Positions 1 through 7,770 are shown, numbered from the stretch's first letter. The stretch is 64,000 bases of DNA from Ferdinandcohnia sp036962685 (GCF_036962685.1 NZ_JBALOP010000028.1:21402-85401), one strand, 5' to 3'. Notes: generated by a model from the letters alone, not told the origin. Numbers and translations: made by a program.

Positions 1-1
1 G

Positions 2-718
2 CTTTTATCCCAACAATTCAATAATCAACCTGTAACCGCGCAAGAGCAGGGCCGCGTGACTCCTAATGGAATACGCGTAGGCGTTGGTGCTCGGCTTGGC
101 CATACAAATATGATGATGACTCAAGGTTCCATCAAAACAACAGATCGTGAGCTAGATATCGCGTTTACAAAGGAAAATCAGTTTTTACAAGTGTTAGTGG
201 ATGAAGATGGTGTCCAGGTCCCTCGTTTTACAAAGGATGGTGCCCTTTATTTGTCTCCTGCAAATGATGGAACAAATCGTGTTTCCCTCGTGACAAGTGG
301 CGGTCATCCTGTTTTAGACCAAGATGGAGAGCCAATTGTGTTTGTTGACAATTTTAAAGAAATTAAAATCTCAACAAACGGCGAGTTAACGGTCGTTCCC
401 GAGGCAGGCGTACCTCAAACATTTAATCTGTCAGTCGTGCAAATAAATAAGCCACAGCTCCTTCAAGCAATGGGACAAAACCAATTTGCATTACCTGACT
501 TGGCGCAGCTTGGAATCGCGGCGGATGATGTATTCGTTTCACTTCAAGGTGCTTTACGTGAACAAGTTAGCATGCAACAAGGCGCACTTGAACAATCAAA
601 CGTTGATTTGACAACTGAAATGTCTGACCTGCTGCTGACCCAACGCTCATATCAATTTAATGCAAAATCAATCTCGATTTCGGACCAGATGATGGGACTT
701 GTAAACGGAATTAGATAA
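2..718 (+). CDS. flhP: Flagellar hook-basal body rod protein, 5' partial (FlhP/FlgG family)
   Basis: The reading frame is open to the left edge, so the N-terminus is missing. An internal GTG at 56 is not a convincing start because no ribosome binding site precedes it and the upstream codons are in frame. The C-terminal end has the family signature of rod and hook proteins (SDLLLTQRSYQFNAKSIS followed by SDQMMGLVNGIR), the helix that packs in the axial core of the flagellar rod. These proteins are exported by the flagellar type III apparatus and assemble into the distal rod. Position upstream of a small membrane protein and fabZ matches the B. subtilis flhO-flhP-fabZ order, which favours FlhP over FlgG. 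The symbol is inferred from synteny. Confidence 0.88.
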   Translation, partial: LLSQQFNNQPVTAQEQGRVTPNGIRVGVGARLGHTNMMMTQGSIKTTDRELDIAFTKENQFLQVLVDEDGVQVPRFTKDGALYLSPANDGTNRVSLVTSGGHPVLDQDGEPIVFVDNFKEIKISTNGELTVVPEAGVPQTFNLSVVQINKPQLLQAMGQNQFALPDLAQLGIAADDVFVSLQGALREQVSMQQGALEQSNVDLTTEMSDLLLTQRSYQFNAKSISISDQMMGLVNGIR

Positions 719-808
719 GTGATAAAAATAAAAATCTACGTAGATACTATAAAGTAAGGTAGGTAATCGGTGAAACTCGGAACAACCTAAAGATAAGGGG
801 TAATCTCA

Positions 809-1105
809 GTGACAAGTGAACTTAACAATACACAAGTAAAATCACGCGAAGACTTTCGAAAGGCGCGTGACGAAGAAAAGAATACGGGAAAAGAGCCGAA
901 AAAGAAGCGTGAAGGAAAGCTTCGAATTCGTTTAATTCCGATTTGGATACGACTTTTGCTCGTTGTAGTTCTTTTTGCAGCCAGCGTCATGATTGGTTTG
1001 GTTGTAGGTTACGGAGTCATTGGAGATGGTGATCCGAGCGATGCCTTGAAAAAAGAAACATGGCAGCATATTGTAGACCTTGTCAATAAAGATGCTGAAA
1101 AATAG
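809..1105 (+). CDS. Small membrane protein of the EpuA / 'RNA polymerase subunit beta' family
   Basis: A 98-residue protein starting at GTG 809 behind AAGGGG. The first 45 residues are very hydrophilic and rich in Lys, Arg and Glu. One membrane segment follows (about residues 48-70, LLLVVVLFAASVMIGLVVG) and then a short outer tail containing KETWQHIVDLVNKD. This layout, with the tail motif, is that of the EpuA family, often labelled 'DNA-directed RNA polymerase subunit beta' in Firmicutes although it is too short to be RpoB. It lies between flhP and fabZ as in other bacilli. Its function is not established, and nothing in the sequence suggests RNA polymerase activity. Confidence 0.8.
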   Translation: MTSELNNTQVKSREDFRKARDEEKNTGKEPKKKREGKLRIRLIPIWIRLLLVVVLFAASVMIGLVVGYGVIGDGDPSDALKKETWQHIVDLVNKDAEK

Positions 1106-1188
1106 AAGAGGGCGTATGCCTTCTTTTTTCATTCGGGGAAATTTACTCTTTCCCGAATACTTGTATTATAATAAGCTTTATACGCTAA

Positions 1189-1380
1189 CTTTATTCAGTA
1201 GAAGTCATTAACTTCTACTGAATAAAGGAGAGGCTCCGGCGGAGACATGCGATTTTCAAAGGAAGTTTTTCGAGCATAAGATCAAAGACTAAAAACGCCA
1301 CGTCCTGTGGCAACGTCTTTGTGACCCACGTCGTATGGGCCTAAAAAATCTGTGCGCAAAATACGCCAAGGCGCATTTGA
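1189..1380 (+). repeat. Family A multi-hairpin repeat, copy A1
   Basis: This copy opens with a perfect 17-bp stem (arms 1189-1205 and 1211-1227, loop CATTA). It then carries CTCCGGCGGAG, GCCAC-GTCCT-GTGGC, a CCCAC...TGGGCC pair, and ends in GCCAAGGCGCATTTGA. The same ordered blocks recur at 13836-14032 (minus), 22315-22490, 45569-45695 and 46686-46919. The element ends about 10 bases before the fabZ ribosome binding site and points the same way as fabZ, so it would lie in the fabZ leader of any read-through transcript. Whether it is a mobile element, a structured RNA or both cannot be decided here. Confidence 0.85.
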
Positions 1381-1410
1381 TTGTATACATAGAGGAGGAA
1401 ATTAAAAATT

Positions 1411-1845
1411 ATGTACGATATCAATGAAATAAAGGAAATTATCCCACATCGCTATCCATTTTTATTAGTCGATCGAATTCTTGAATTGGAAGAGGGAAAA
1501 CGTGCACTTGGTATTAAAAATGTAACGGCAAACGAGGAGTTTTTCAACGGACATTTCCCTGGATATCCTGTAATGCCAGGTGTGTTAATCGTAGAAGCAT
1601 TAGCTCAGGTTGGCGCAGTGGCGATGCTTAAAAAAGAAGAAAACAAGGGCAGACTTGCATTCTTTGCGGGAATTGACAATTGCCGTTTTAAAAAGCAGGT
1701 AGTCCCTGGTGACCAGCTTCGTCTTGAAGTGGAAATCACTCGTCTTCGCGGATCGATTGGTAAAGGAAAAGCTGTTGCTACTGTGGACGGCGAGCTTGTT
1801 TGCGAAACAGAAATCATGTTTGCCTTAGGGGATAAAACAGAATAA
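1411..1845 (+). CDS. fabZ: 3-hydroxyacyl-[acyl-carrier-protein] dehydratase FabZ
   Basis: FabZ dehydrates 3-hydroxyacyl-ACP to trans-2-enoyl-ACP in the cytoplasmic type II fatty-acid elongation cycle. The 144-residue length is normal for the family. The hot-dog fold signature is intact: the catalytic His is His48 in NGHFPGYPVMPG and the catalytic acid is Glu62 in VEALAQ. The start is fixed by GAGGAGG at 1392-1398, twelve bases upstream of ATG. It follows the flagellar genes as in B. subtilis (ywpB locus) and is closed by a terminator at 1859. A family A repeat fills the space upstream, so fabZ may have its own promoter or depend on read-through past that element. Confidence 0.97.
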   Translation: MYDINEIKEIIPHRYPFLLVDRILELEEGKRALGIKNVTANEEFFNGHFPGYPVMPGVLIVEALAQVGAVAMLKKEENKGRLAFFAGIDNCRFKKQVVPGDQLRLEVEITRLRGSIGKGKAVATVDGELVCETEIMFALGDKTE

Positions 1846-1858
1846 GCGTAGTTTAGTC

Positions 1859-1890
1859 AACCCGGATGGAATAAACCATCTGGGTTTTTT
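1859..1890 (+). terminator. Intrinsic terminator after fabZ
   Basis: CCCGGATGG pairs with CCATCTGGG (one G-T pair) around a short loop and is followed by six T, 13 bases after the fabZ stop codon. Confidence 0.9.
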
Positions 1891-2007
1891 ATTCTTTTTT
1901 GATGAATTTGTAATTTCTTTGATACATTTTTAAACTTCGGGGAAAGCTAACAACAGACCAAGTAGGTCAATCCAATACTTAGAAGAAAGCTGAAAGGAGA
2001 ATATGCA

Positions 2008-2382
2008 ATGAACAACAAATGGTTCTTAAAGCTAATGGGGTCACTCCTTGCCGTGTTTTTAATTACAGGCTGTAACACTGATGACCAAAATCCACCTCCA
2101 GAGAATGATGGACTTGAAACACCTGGTGAGGATTTCAATAATGACGTGAATAATAACAACAACATGGATAATAATGTGACTCCAGAGGAAGATGTCGTCC
2201 CTAACAACAACGGTCTCAACAAAGGAGACCAAGACGTCGTTGAAGATGAGAATAATGATGGAGATCTTGATATCAACAATGACGATGATGACCGTAATGG
2301 TAACATGAATGGGACAAATCCTACTGGAACTGGTGGAGTTAATGGTACAGGAACCGGTGGTACAGGCACTGGAGGAAAATAA
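2008..2382 (+). CDS. Asn/Asp-rich lipoprotein of unknown function
   Basis: This 124-residue protein has a short basic N-terminus, a hydrophobic segment and a lipobox ITGC with Cys22, so it should be lipidated by Lgt and held at the outer face of the membrane. The rest is low complexity: acidic and Asn-rich blocks to about residue 95 (NNNNNMDNN, EDENNDGD) and then a Thr-Gly tail. No enzymatic domain is visible. AAAGGAGA stands about 10 bases before ATG. It is a single gene between two terminators, convergent with ywpF. Acidic tails of this kind may bind divalent cations or lie in the wall; that is inference from composition only. Confidence 0.8.
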   Translation: MNNKWFLKLMGSLLAVFLITGCNTDDQNPPPENDGLETPGEDFNNDVNNNNNMDNNVTPEEDVVPNNNGLNKGDQDVVEDENNDGDLDINNDDDDRNGNMNGTNPTGTGGVNGTGTGGTGTGGK

Positions 2383-2395
2383 GAATCAAATATAG

Positions 2396-2427
2396 AAAAG
2401 GCAGGATGATGTTGTCCTGCCTTTTTA
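2396..2427. terminator. Bidirectional terminator shared by the lipoprotein gene and ywpF
   Basis: AAAAGGCAGGA pairs with TCCTGCCTTTTT around an 8-base loop, with A and T runs on the two sides, so it can act in both directions. The stop codon of the convergent ywpF lies inside the T run. Confidence 0.88.
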
Positions 2428-2862
2428 ATTTTGTACTGGCTTTTTCTTTTCTTGAAGGCGGTTTTTGAATTCAGTAAGTAGGCCTTCCCCTTGTAAGCCT
2501 TGTTGAATAAGGTCGGTCAAAACAATCTCGGCCATATTGAGTCGACTTGGAACTAAATTTCCCTCAAGGAGGACACTCACGCTATTCTCCATTTCCTTGA
2601 TGATCTTCACTTCACCCATTAAAGAGGCAGGGTCATTTGATTTTTGGGAAATTGTGACTTGGAGATTCAGCTTTGCCTCGTCTTGTTTGGCTTTTTCGAA
2701 TATTGTTTTATACGATTTATCAATAAAAGCTTCTACAATCCAACTGTTTTCTCCATCCTCTTGATTGATGATCAATCCATCAATCAACGGTATTTCCTCA
2801 ATACGGCTTGGCTGTTCCTTCTGGTGAAGAACCACTAGTGATACCAATCTAAACGTTTTCAA
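2425..2862 (-). CDS. ywpF: YwpF family protein
   Basis: The 145-residue protein begins LKTFRLVSLVVL and resembles B. subtilis YwpF in length, sequence and neighbourhood next to ssbB. Its function is unknown; YwpF-like proteins are predicted to be cytoplasmic and no signal peptide is seen here. I chose TTG at 2862 because it is preceded by a run of G (GGGGGG) about 8 bases upstream. The frame stays open another 64 codons upstream, but that part is AT-rich, hydrophobic and lacks a ribosome binding site, so it is probably untranslated. It is transcribed against the lipoprotein gene and away from ssbB. Confidence 0.82.
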   Translation of the reverse strand: MKTFRLVSLVVLHQKEQPSRIEEIPLIDGLIINQEDGENSWIVEAFIDKSYKTIFEKAKQDEAKLNLQVTISQKSNDPASLMGEVKIIKEMENSVSVLLEGNLVPSRLNMAEIVLTDLIQQGLQGEGLLTEFKNRLQEKKKPVQN

Positions 2863-3158
2863 ATCCCTGCCCCCCCTATATTCCGTTCGTACTATAATGA
2901 TAGTTAAATTATAACATATTTTGTATATTATATGGATTAGACGTGGAAATGAACCGGAATTTCTACTGTGAAAAAAATTGTAGAAATATAGATAATTATT
3001 GGTTTTGGTAAGACCTTCTGTAAGAAAGTTGAAAACAATGCAGATAATTTCCATTTTTATAGAAAAAATCCCTGAGATAATTAAATTTTCCTAATTTTAC
3101 CTATGTCGAATCGTGAAGTATGATAGCCTTGTTAGATTTAACTAAGGAGGTAAGATTC

Positions 3159-3500
3159 ATGATTAATCAAGTAATTTTGGTAGGAAGGCTGACCCGTGAT
3201 CCTGATTTGCGGTACACCCAGGAAGGAAAAGCGATAGCACATGTGACACTTGCAGTTAGCCGGAATTTTAAGAATGCAGGTGGTGAAATTGACACCGATT
3301 TTGTGAACTGCACGCTTTGGCGAAAAACAGCTGAAAATACAGCAAACTTTTGTAAAAAGGGTTCTATTCTAGGTGTCACCGGACGAATCCAAACACGTAA
3401 CTATCAAAACAATGAGGGAAAAAGGGTCTATGTGACTGAAGTGTTGGCAGACTCAGTAAAATTCCTCGGTGGGAAGCCAAGGGAACTCGTTGAAAATTAA
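3159..3500 (+). CDS. ssbB: Single-stranded DNA-binding protein SsbB (competence type)
   Basis: A 113-residue OB-fold protein starting MINQVILVGRLTRDP, the classic SSB N-terminus. The core with VNCTLWRKTAENTANF and GRIQTRNY is intact. The protein stops after LGGKPRELVEN and lacks the disordered linker and acidic DDLPF-like tip that house-keeping SSB uses to recruit partners. The length and missing tail match B. subtilis SsbB (YwpH), which protects incoming single strands during transformation and belongs to the ComK regulon; I could not find an unambiguous ComK box here. The start at 3159 follows AAGGAGG; an upstream in-frame ATG at 3120 has no such site. Confidence 0.93.
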   Translation: MINQVILVGRLTRDPDLRYTQEGKAIAHVTLAVSRNFKNAGGEIDTDFVNCTLWRKTAENTANFCKKGSILGVTGRIQTRNYQNNEGKRVYVTEVLADSVKFLGGKPRELVEN

Positions 3501-3536
3501 GGTTCTTGGATGTTTTGAACTAGGGAGGAAACGATT

Positions 3537-3713
3537 ATGAACGATGATGAGATCAAAACGATTAATGAAAAGTTAAATAAGCTTGCGATGGGAATTGCTT
3601 TGCATCTGGAAACGTTACAAGGCCAAATTGGTGATAGAATGGATCAGATTGATAGAACCTACAATGAACGGCTTTTGCAAGTCAATCAAATTTTAGAAGG
3701 GAAGCGCTTATAA
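3537..3713 (+). CDS. Small hydrophilic helical protein
   Basis: A 58-residue frame with AGGGAGGA seven bases before ATG, 36 bases after the ssbB stop and probably co-transcribed with it. The sequence MNDDEIKTINEKLNKL...LEGKRL has leucine and isoleucine at heptad-like spacing and could form one or two amphipathic helices or a short coiled coil. There are no cysteines, no signal peptide and no membrane segment. I do not recognise the family. The good ribosome binding site, codon use like its neighbours and the terminator behind it argue for a real gene. Confidence 0.7.
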   Translation: MNDDEIKTINEKLNKLAMGIALHLETLQGQIGDRMDQIDRTYNERLLQVNQILEGKRL

Positions 3714-3859
3714 TATGAAACCTGTAAAAAAGAGATTTAGAATATGAAAAATTTTCACAAACCCACTATCCATGTACCTCGCAACAAGAAGCCTCGGTCG
3801 TCTTTTCAAAAATGATTCCTCTAGAGATAGATGGATACTTCGGTAATTCCTCATTTTTT

Positions 3860-3893
3860 GCCAATCATGGTCTCAACATGGTTGGCTTTTTTC
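3860..3893 (+). terminator. Intrinsic terminator of the ssbB transcript
   Basis: GCCAATCATG and CATGGTTGGC form a 10-bp stem with a short loop, followed by TTTTTTCTT. The 150 bases between it and the 58-aa gene hold only a doubtful 23-codon frame. Confidence 0.85.
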
Positions 3894-3957
3894 TTATTCA
3901 TATAATAGAACGTTTGTTCCTTAATGTCAATGTGTTGGATAAACTTTTATTTTAGCG

Positions 3958-3987
3958 TTGACAACAAAAGTGTATTAATCATATAAT
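3958..3987 (+). promoter_or_regulatory. SigA promoter of the GntR-ABC operon
   Basis: TTGACA and TATAAT are both perfect and are separated by 18 bases. Transcription would start just inside the operator described next. Confidence 0.85.
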
Positions 3988-3991
3988 ACAT

Positions 3992-4014
3992 AGTGTATTA
4001 ACCAATTGGTACAC
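3992..4014 (+). promoter_or_regulatory. YtrA-type operator (AGTGTA-N12-TACAC)
   Basis: AGTGTA at 3992-3997 and TACAC at 4010-4014 form an inverted repeat directly downstream of the -10 box. YtrA-subfamily GntR repressors are known to bind AGTGTA / TACACT dyads, and the next gene encodes such a protein. Further GTGTATTAA half sites lie at about 3970 (inside the promoter spacer) and 4072, so cooperative autorepression is likely. Confidence 0.75.
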
Positions 4015-4119
4015 GATGTATTTTTTTATTATGACTGTATGGTGTGATTAATACAGTTTTTTTATAAGTGGTGTATTAACCCCTTGATACAGGGAGACGA
4101 ATTTATAGGAGTTGGGTCT

Positions 4120-4485
4120 ATGGATGTCAAGTTTAATAATCGGGATCCTGTGTACGTGCAAGTTATTCAGTATTTTAAGGAGCAAATTGCAAAAGGCTTT
4201 TTTGAACCAGGACAGGAGATTCCGTCAAGAAGAGAGTTAGCGAATCGGTTGAAAATAAATCCGAATACGGCGCAGCGGGCGTATAAAGAAATGGAGGAAC
4301 AAGGATTGATTTTTACGGAAGGCAATTTACCTAGTCGAATAACGAAGGATGAAGAGGTATTGAAAATGGTTCGCGAGGAATTAATTTTGGATGCAGTTTC
4401 TACATTTATTCAATCAGTTCGGTCGATTAACGTGCCATTAAAAGAGGTAATGAATTTAGTTGAAAAAGAGTACGAAAAAGAATAG
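4120..4485 (+). CDS. GntR-family transcriptional repressor, YtrA subfamily
   Basis: The 121-residue protein has an N-terminal winged helix (about residues 8-75: DPVYVQVIQYFKEQIAKG, then SRRELANRLKINPNTAQRAY) and only a short C-terminal helical tail instead of a large effector domain. That is the YtrA subfamily, whose members usually control a linked ABC transporter and respond to cell-envelope stress. ATG 4120 follows TAGGAG at 4107; an upstream in-frame ATG at 4084 lacks a site. It is the first gene of a four-gene run with gaps or overlaps of a few bases. An operator-like dyad sits in its promoter, which indicates autoregulation. The true inducer is unknown. Confidence 0.9.
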   Translation: MDVKFNNRDPVYVQVIQYFKEQIAKGFFEPGQEIPSRRELANRLKINPNTAQRAYKEMEEQGLIFTEGNLPSRITKDEEVLKMVREELILDAVSTFIQSVRSINVPLKEVMNLVEKEYEKE

Positions 4486-4496
4486 GGGGGATTTTG

Positions 4497-5186
4497 GTGA
4501 TTGAAGTAAAAGAAGTAACGAAGAAGTTTGGCAGAAAGACTGTCCTAAAAGGAGTCTCATTTACGGCTGAAAAAGGGAAGATTACTTGCTTGATTGGGAT
4601 TAATGGTGTAGGAAAAACGACCGTCATGAAGGCGATTATGAACTTAACTCCGATTAATGGTGGAGAAATACTAATTAATGGAGAAAAAATTCATAAAGGC
4701 AGCTATGAAAAAATTACGTTTATCCCAGACACGATTACGATGCTGCCACAAATGAAAATAAAAGAAGCCTTCACATTTATGGAAGATTTCTATGACAGCT
4801 GGAATCAAAAGCGTGCGGATGAGCTTCTTGAGTTTTTTAGACTAAAAGAAACTGATCGCATTTCCGAGCTGTCTAAGGGAAATACGGCAAAGGTGAACCT
4901 AATCCTTGGACTCGCTTTGGATGTCGATTATGTCCTCATGGATGAGCCTTTTTCGGGGATTGATATTTTTAGTCGTGAACAAATTGCCGAGGTATTTACA
5001 AGTCATTTAATTGAGGACCGTAGCGTGATCATCACAACCCACGAAATCAATGATATCGAACATTTAATTGATAAAGTTGTTTTGCTTGATGATGGTGTCG
5101 TGTTAAAAGAATTCGATACCGAAGAGGTTAGGGAGAATGAAGGCAAATCAGTGATTGATGTAATGAGAGAGGTGTATCGTGGATGA
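4497..5186 (+). CDS. ABC transporter ATP-binding protein (YtrB-like)
   Basis: A 229-residue ATPase that energises the membrane protein encoded next. Walker A is GINGVGKTT (about residues 34-42), the signature is LSKGN instead of LSGGQ, Walker B is VDYVLMDEP and the switch His is in ITTHE. No glutamine is obvious at the Q-loop position (FIPDTITMLPQ is the nearest segment). Single-domain ATPases of this type paired with a YtrA regulator are exporters linked to peptide-antibiotic or envelope stress; the cargo here is unknown. GTG 4497 is preferred over TTG 4494 because the G-run site ends at 4490. It overlaps the next gene by 4 bases. Confidence 0.9.
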   Translation: MIEVKEVTKKFGRKTVLKGVSFTAEKGKITCLIGINGVGKTTVMKAIMNLTPINGGEILINGEKIHKGSYEKITFIPDTITMLPQMKIKEAFTFMEDFYDSWNQKRADELLEFFRLKETDRISELSKGNTAKVNLILGLALDVDYVLMDEPFSGIDIFSREQIAEVFTSHLIEDRSVIITTHEINDIEHLIDKVVLLDDGVVLKEFDTEEVRENEGKSVIDVMREVYRG

Positions 5187-6013
5187 ATCGATATTTAAAA
5201 TTAGTGAATTTCGAGTTTACTCGTTTTTGGAAACTGTATCTTGTCTTGGTTGGAATCACAGTTTTTTTTCAAGTAGTTGGTCTTATCGTTGAATCACAAT
5301 TATATCTGGGTCGAGCAAACAAAGCGATTTATGAGGATTTAGTATCGGTGAGTGATTTTATCTCACAATATGGGAAGATGTCCTTCTTTCATTTTGCTTC
5401 AACTGGTTGGTTTATCGGAACAATGATGTTTTGTGGAGCTACATTACTCATTTATGTTTTCTTTATTTGGTATCGCGATTGGCTTGGGAAGAACACGTTT
5501 AGTTATCGCTTGCTTGTGTTGCCAACGGCAAGGTTGAATATTTACTTGGCGAAAGCGACAACGATTTTACTGTTTGTTTTAGGGTTACTTGCCTTGCAGT
5601 TACTATTAATACCTTTAGAAAGTAAAGTGTTACAGTGGATGGTTCCGAACGAGTTTCGTCATGATTTAACATTGGAGGAAATTACGAATCTTTATTACTT
5701 AGAAGTCCTCTATCCAAATTCAATTATGGATTTTATCCTTTATTATGGGACTGGAATGGCAGCAGTGTGTGTGGTTTTTACAGCTATTTTGTTTGAACGT
5801 TCATATCGATTAAAAGGGATTTTTCTTGGGATTCTCTATGTTGCTGTATCGATTTTCGTCTTTTTTGCTCCAATATTTATCAATGAATTCATGATAGGTA
5901 ATTATTTATTTGCAAATGAACTGTTTTACACGGTAGTTGGAACAGGATTACTTACATGGGCTGGAGCCATTTGGATTGGTAATTATCTATTGAATAAAAA
6001 AATCAGGGTTTGA
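5183..6013 (+). CDS. ABC transporter membrane protein
   Basis: The 276-residue protein has about six predicted membrane segments (near residues 17-37, 75-95, 115-140, 185-205, 212-232 and 245-268), typical of ABC-2 type permeases. Its ATG overlaps the ATPase stop (ATGA), so the two products are probably made in fixed ratio and form one complex. A soluble loop of about 45 residues lies between segments 3 and 4. It does not resemble a named permease closely enough for a symbol. It is presumably the transmembrane partner of the preceding ATPase. Confidence 0.82.
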   Translation: MNRYLKLVNFEFTRFWKLYLVLVGITVFFQVVGLIVESQLYLGRANKAIYEDLVSVSDFISQYGKMSFFHFASTGWFIGTMMFCGATLLIYVFFIWYRDWLGKNTFSYRLLVLPTARLNIYLAKATTILLFVLGLLALQLLLIPLESKVLQWMVPNEFRHDLTLEEITNLYYLEVLYPNSIMDFILYYGTGMAAVCVVFTAILFERSYRLKGIFLGILYVAVSIFVFFAPIFINEFMIGNYLFANELFYTVVGTGLLTWAGAIWIGNYLLNKKIRV

Positions 6014-6027
6014 TAGGAGGTACACGA

Positions 6028-7203
6028 GTGAAACGATATTGGAAAATCCTTACGCTTTGTTTCATCACGGTTCTCGTGCTTGGAACGTTTTATATACAAA
6101 CTAGTTTAGCCGCTGAAGACATTCGCTTTGAATTGGAAAAAGTAAGTGGCGACGAGAATGAAGTGAAAAATCTAAAAATGAATGTCTCATATGCAGTGGA
6201 AGACTTGCATCAAAGCTTTATTATTTCTGAAAAGGAAGCAATCAATTTAAATAATCAGTCGGTTTTCAAACAATTGACTAACCTCAATACGTGGACTTCT
6301 CTTTATCCATTAGTTGAGAACCATAAACAATTTATGCGTGGGAAGCATTTATTCCCGAATAGTTTTTATGAAGATCAAGATTTAGTTGTCTATGTCAATA
6401 TTGAGGGTAAAAGTATAAACTCTTCTACGTCGGATTTGTATTTTGATATTGAAGTATTAGATAAGAAATCAGAGGAAACGACTTCAATGACGTTTGATCT
6501 GCCTAATCATGAAAAGTATCATTGGTTCGATATTATGGATATTCAAATCGTGAATGGGGAGTTAAAAGTGATTGCGCGGGGTTCTGGAGTCAATGGTGGT
6601 GAGGATTTAATTGTTTACACGGTTGATGTAAAGAACAAGAAAATGACAAACGAGGAACTCATTTATTCTTCTCCAGAAGTGAAGAATGGTTGGTCGGGAT
6701 TTAGAGTGTTTAATGACTATTATTCAAGTCAACCTGAACAATATTTGATTTTTCTATCAGAGGCCTATGAACATGAGGATAGTGGAATGGAAGTAGAGCT
6801 AGCCAATAATAAGATGGTGTACGATATTAAAAATAACAAGATGGTAAAAATGGATTTACCTGAAGATTTTACTGGGGACTTTGATAATTCATCCATTGTA
6901 AATTCCACCATTATGGTTCCGGTTTACTCTGAAAGTGGAGTAAAGATCCTACAATATGATATTGAAACGGGAAATATCAACGAGAAACAGACTTTCGGTG
7001 TGGTAAATATGGAGAGTGATAAAGAGGCACCTTATATCAAAATACGAAATGAAAAAGTCTACACCGTGGAATCGACGGAGGATGGACATTACCTTTCAAT
7101 TAGCGATATAAATACTGGAGAATCACTATATGAAGGAAAAATCATCGTAAAAAATAAAAAAACGGAAGACTACAAACTATACTTTTACGAAATTCAAGAA
7201 TAA
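6028..7203 (+). CDS. Exported protein of unknown function linked to the ABC operon
   Basis: A 391-residue protein with an N-terminal signal or anchor (KRYWKILTLCFITVLVLGTFYIQTSLAAED), so it acts outside the membrane. The start is GTG 6028, nine bases after AGGAGG. The rest is hydrophilic with alternating beta-type blocks (for example YSSPEVKNGWSGF and YDIKNNKMVKMDLP) that resemble beta-propeller blades, but I see no assigned domain. The gene follows the permease by 14 bases and ends at a family B repeat. In YtrA-type operons a surface protein often accompanies the transporter; a role in sensing or substrate delivery is inference. Confidence 0.72.
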   Translation: MKRYWKILTLCFITVLVLGTFYIQTSLAAEDIRFELEKVSGDENEVKNLKMNVSYAVEDLHQSFIISEKEAINLNNQSVFKQLTNLNTWTSLYPLVENHKQFMRGKHLFPNSFYEDQDLVVYVNIEGKSINSSTSDLYFDIEVLDKKSEETTSMTFDLPNHEKYHWFDIMDIQIVNGELKVIARGSGVNGGEDLIVYTVDVKNKKMTNEELIYSSPEVKNGWSGFRVFNDYYSSQPEQYLIFLSEAYEHEDSGMEVELANNKMVYDIKNNKMVKMDLPEDFTGDFDNSSIVNSTIMVPVYSESGVKILQYDIETGNINEKQTFGVVNMESDKEAPYIKIRNEKVYTVESTEDGHYLSISDINTGESLYEGKIIVKNKKTEDYKLYFYEIQE

Positions 7204-7208
7204 TAGGC

Positions 7209-7237
7209 TGGGACATGGGGACAGGTCCCTTGTCCCA
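7209..7237 (+). repeat. Family B palindrome, locus B1
   Basis: One unit, TGGGACATGGGGACAGG followed by TCCCTTGTCCCA, lies between the previous stop codon and the ribosome binding site of the sigma factor gene. Confidence 0.85.
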
Positions 7238-7253
7238 AACTAGGGTGAGAAAA

Positions 7254-7766
7254 ATGGAGAAACATCAAATCGAACAGATTATTAATGAATATGAACCAGA
7301 ACTGCGTTATGCTGCCTTTCGATATGTACGAAATTGGTCGGATGTGGATGATATTATGCAGGAAGTATTTTTGAAGATTTATTTGAAATTCCATTCTTTC
7401 AGGGATCCATCCAAGATAAAAGCATGGTTATATAGTATCACCCGTAATCAATGTATCGATTATCTACGCAGCAAGGTTGTTAAAGCCACTGTCTTAATGG
7501 ATGATATCGAAGAACTGCGATTTTCAACGAATGAAACAGTAGAAAAAGAAATCGTTGAGAAGTTTGATAGAGAAACGCTATACCAACATATCGAGTCTTT
7601 GCCGAAGGATTATAAACAAACTTTATCTCTTTATTATTTTGGCGAATATTCCTATCGTGAAATTAGCTATTTATTAAGTAAAGACATTTCGTTTGTTAAA
7701 AATAAGCTGTTCAGAGGAAGGCTTATGCTGAAGAAAGTTTACGAGAACAATAAGGTAATTGTGTGA
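7254..7766 (+). CDS. RNA polymerase sigma factor, ECF-like sigma-70 family
   Basis: The 170-residue protein carries sigma region 2 (about residues 10-75, with WSDVDDIMQEVFLKIY, the -10 recognition and core-binding helix) and region 4 (about 110-165, with YFGEYSYREISYLL and VKNKLFRGRLMLKK, the -35 recognition helix). Regions 1 and 3 are absent, as in extracytoplasmic-function sigma factors. ATG 7254 is chosen; the frame upstream runs through a family B repeat and would add non-conserved residues. No classical anti-sigma gene is adjacent, although the exported protein upstream and the membrane protein downstream are candidates. Target promoters are unknown. Confidence 0.9.
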   Translation: MEKHQIEQIINEYEPELRYAAFRYVRNWSDVDDIMQEVFLKIYLKFHSFRDPSKIKAWLYSITRNQCIDYLRSKVVKATVLMDDIEELRFSTNETVEKEIVEKFDRETLYQHIESLPKDYKQTLSLYYFGEYSYREISYLLSKDISFVKNKLFRGRLMLKKVYENNKVIV

Positions 7767-7770
7767 ACAA

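Noticed and set aside
3744..3815. 23-codon frame before the terminator at 3860
   Set aside because: It has only a weak AAGAGAT in front and a composition compatible with chance.
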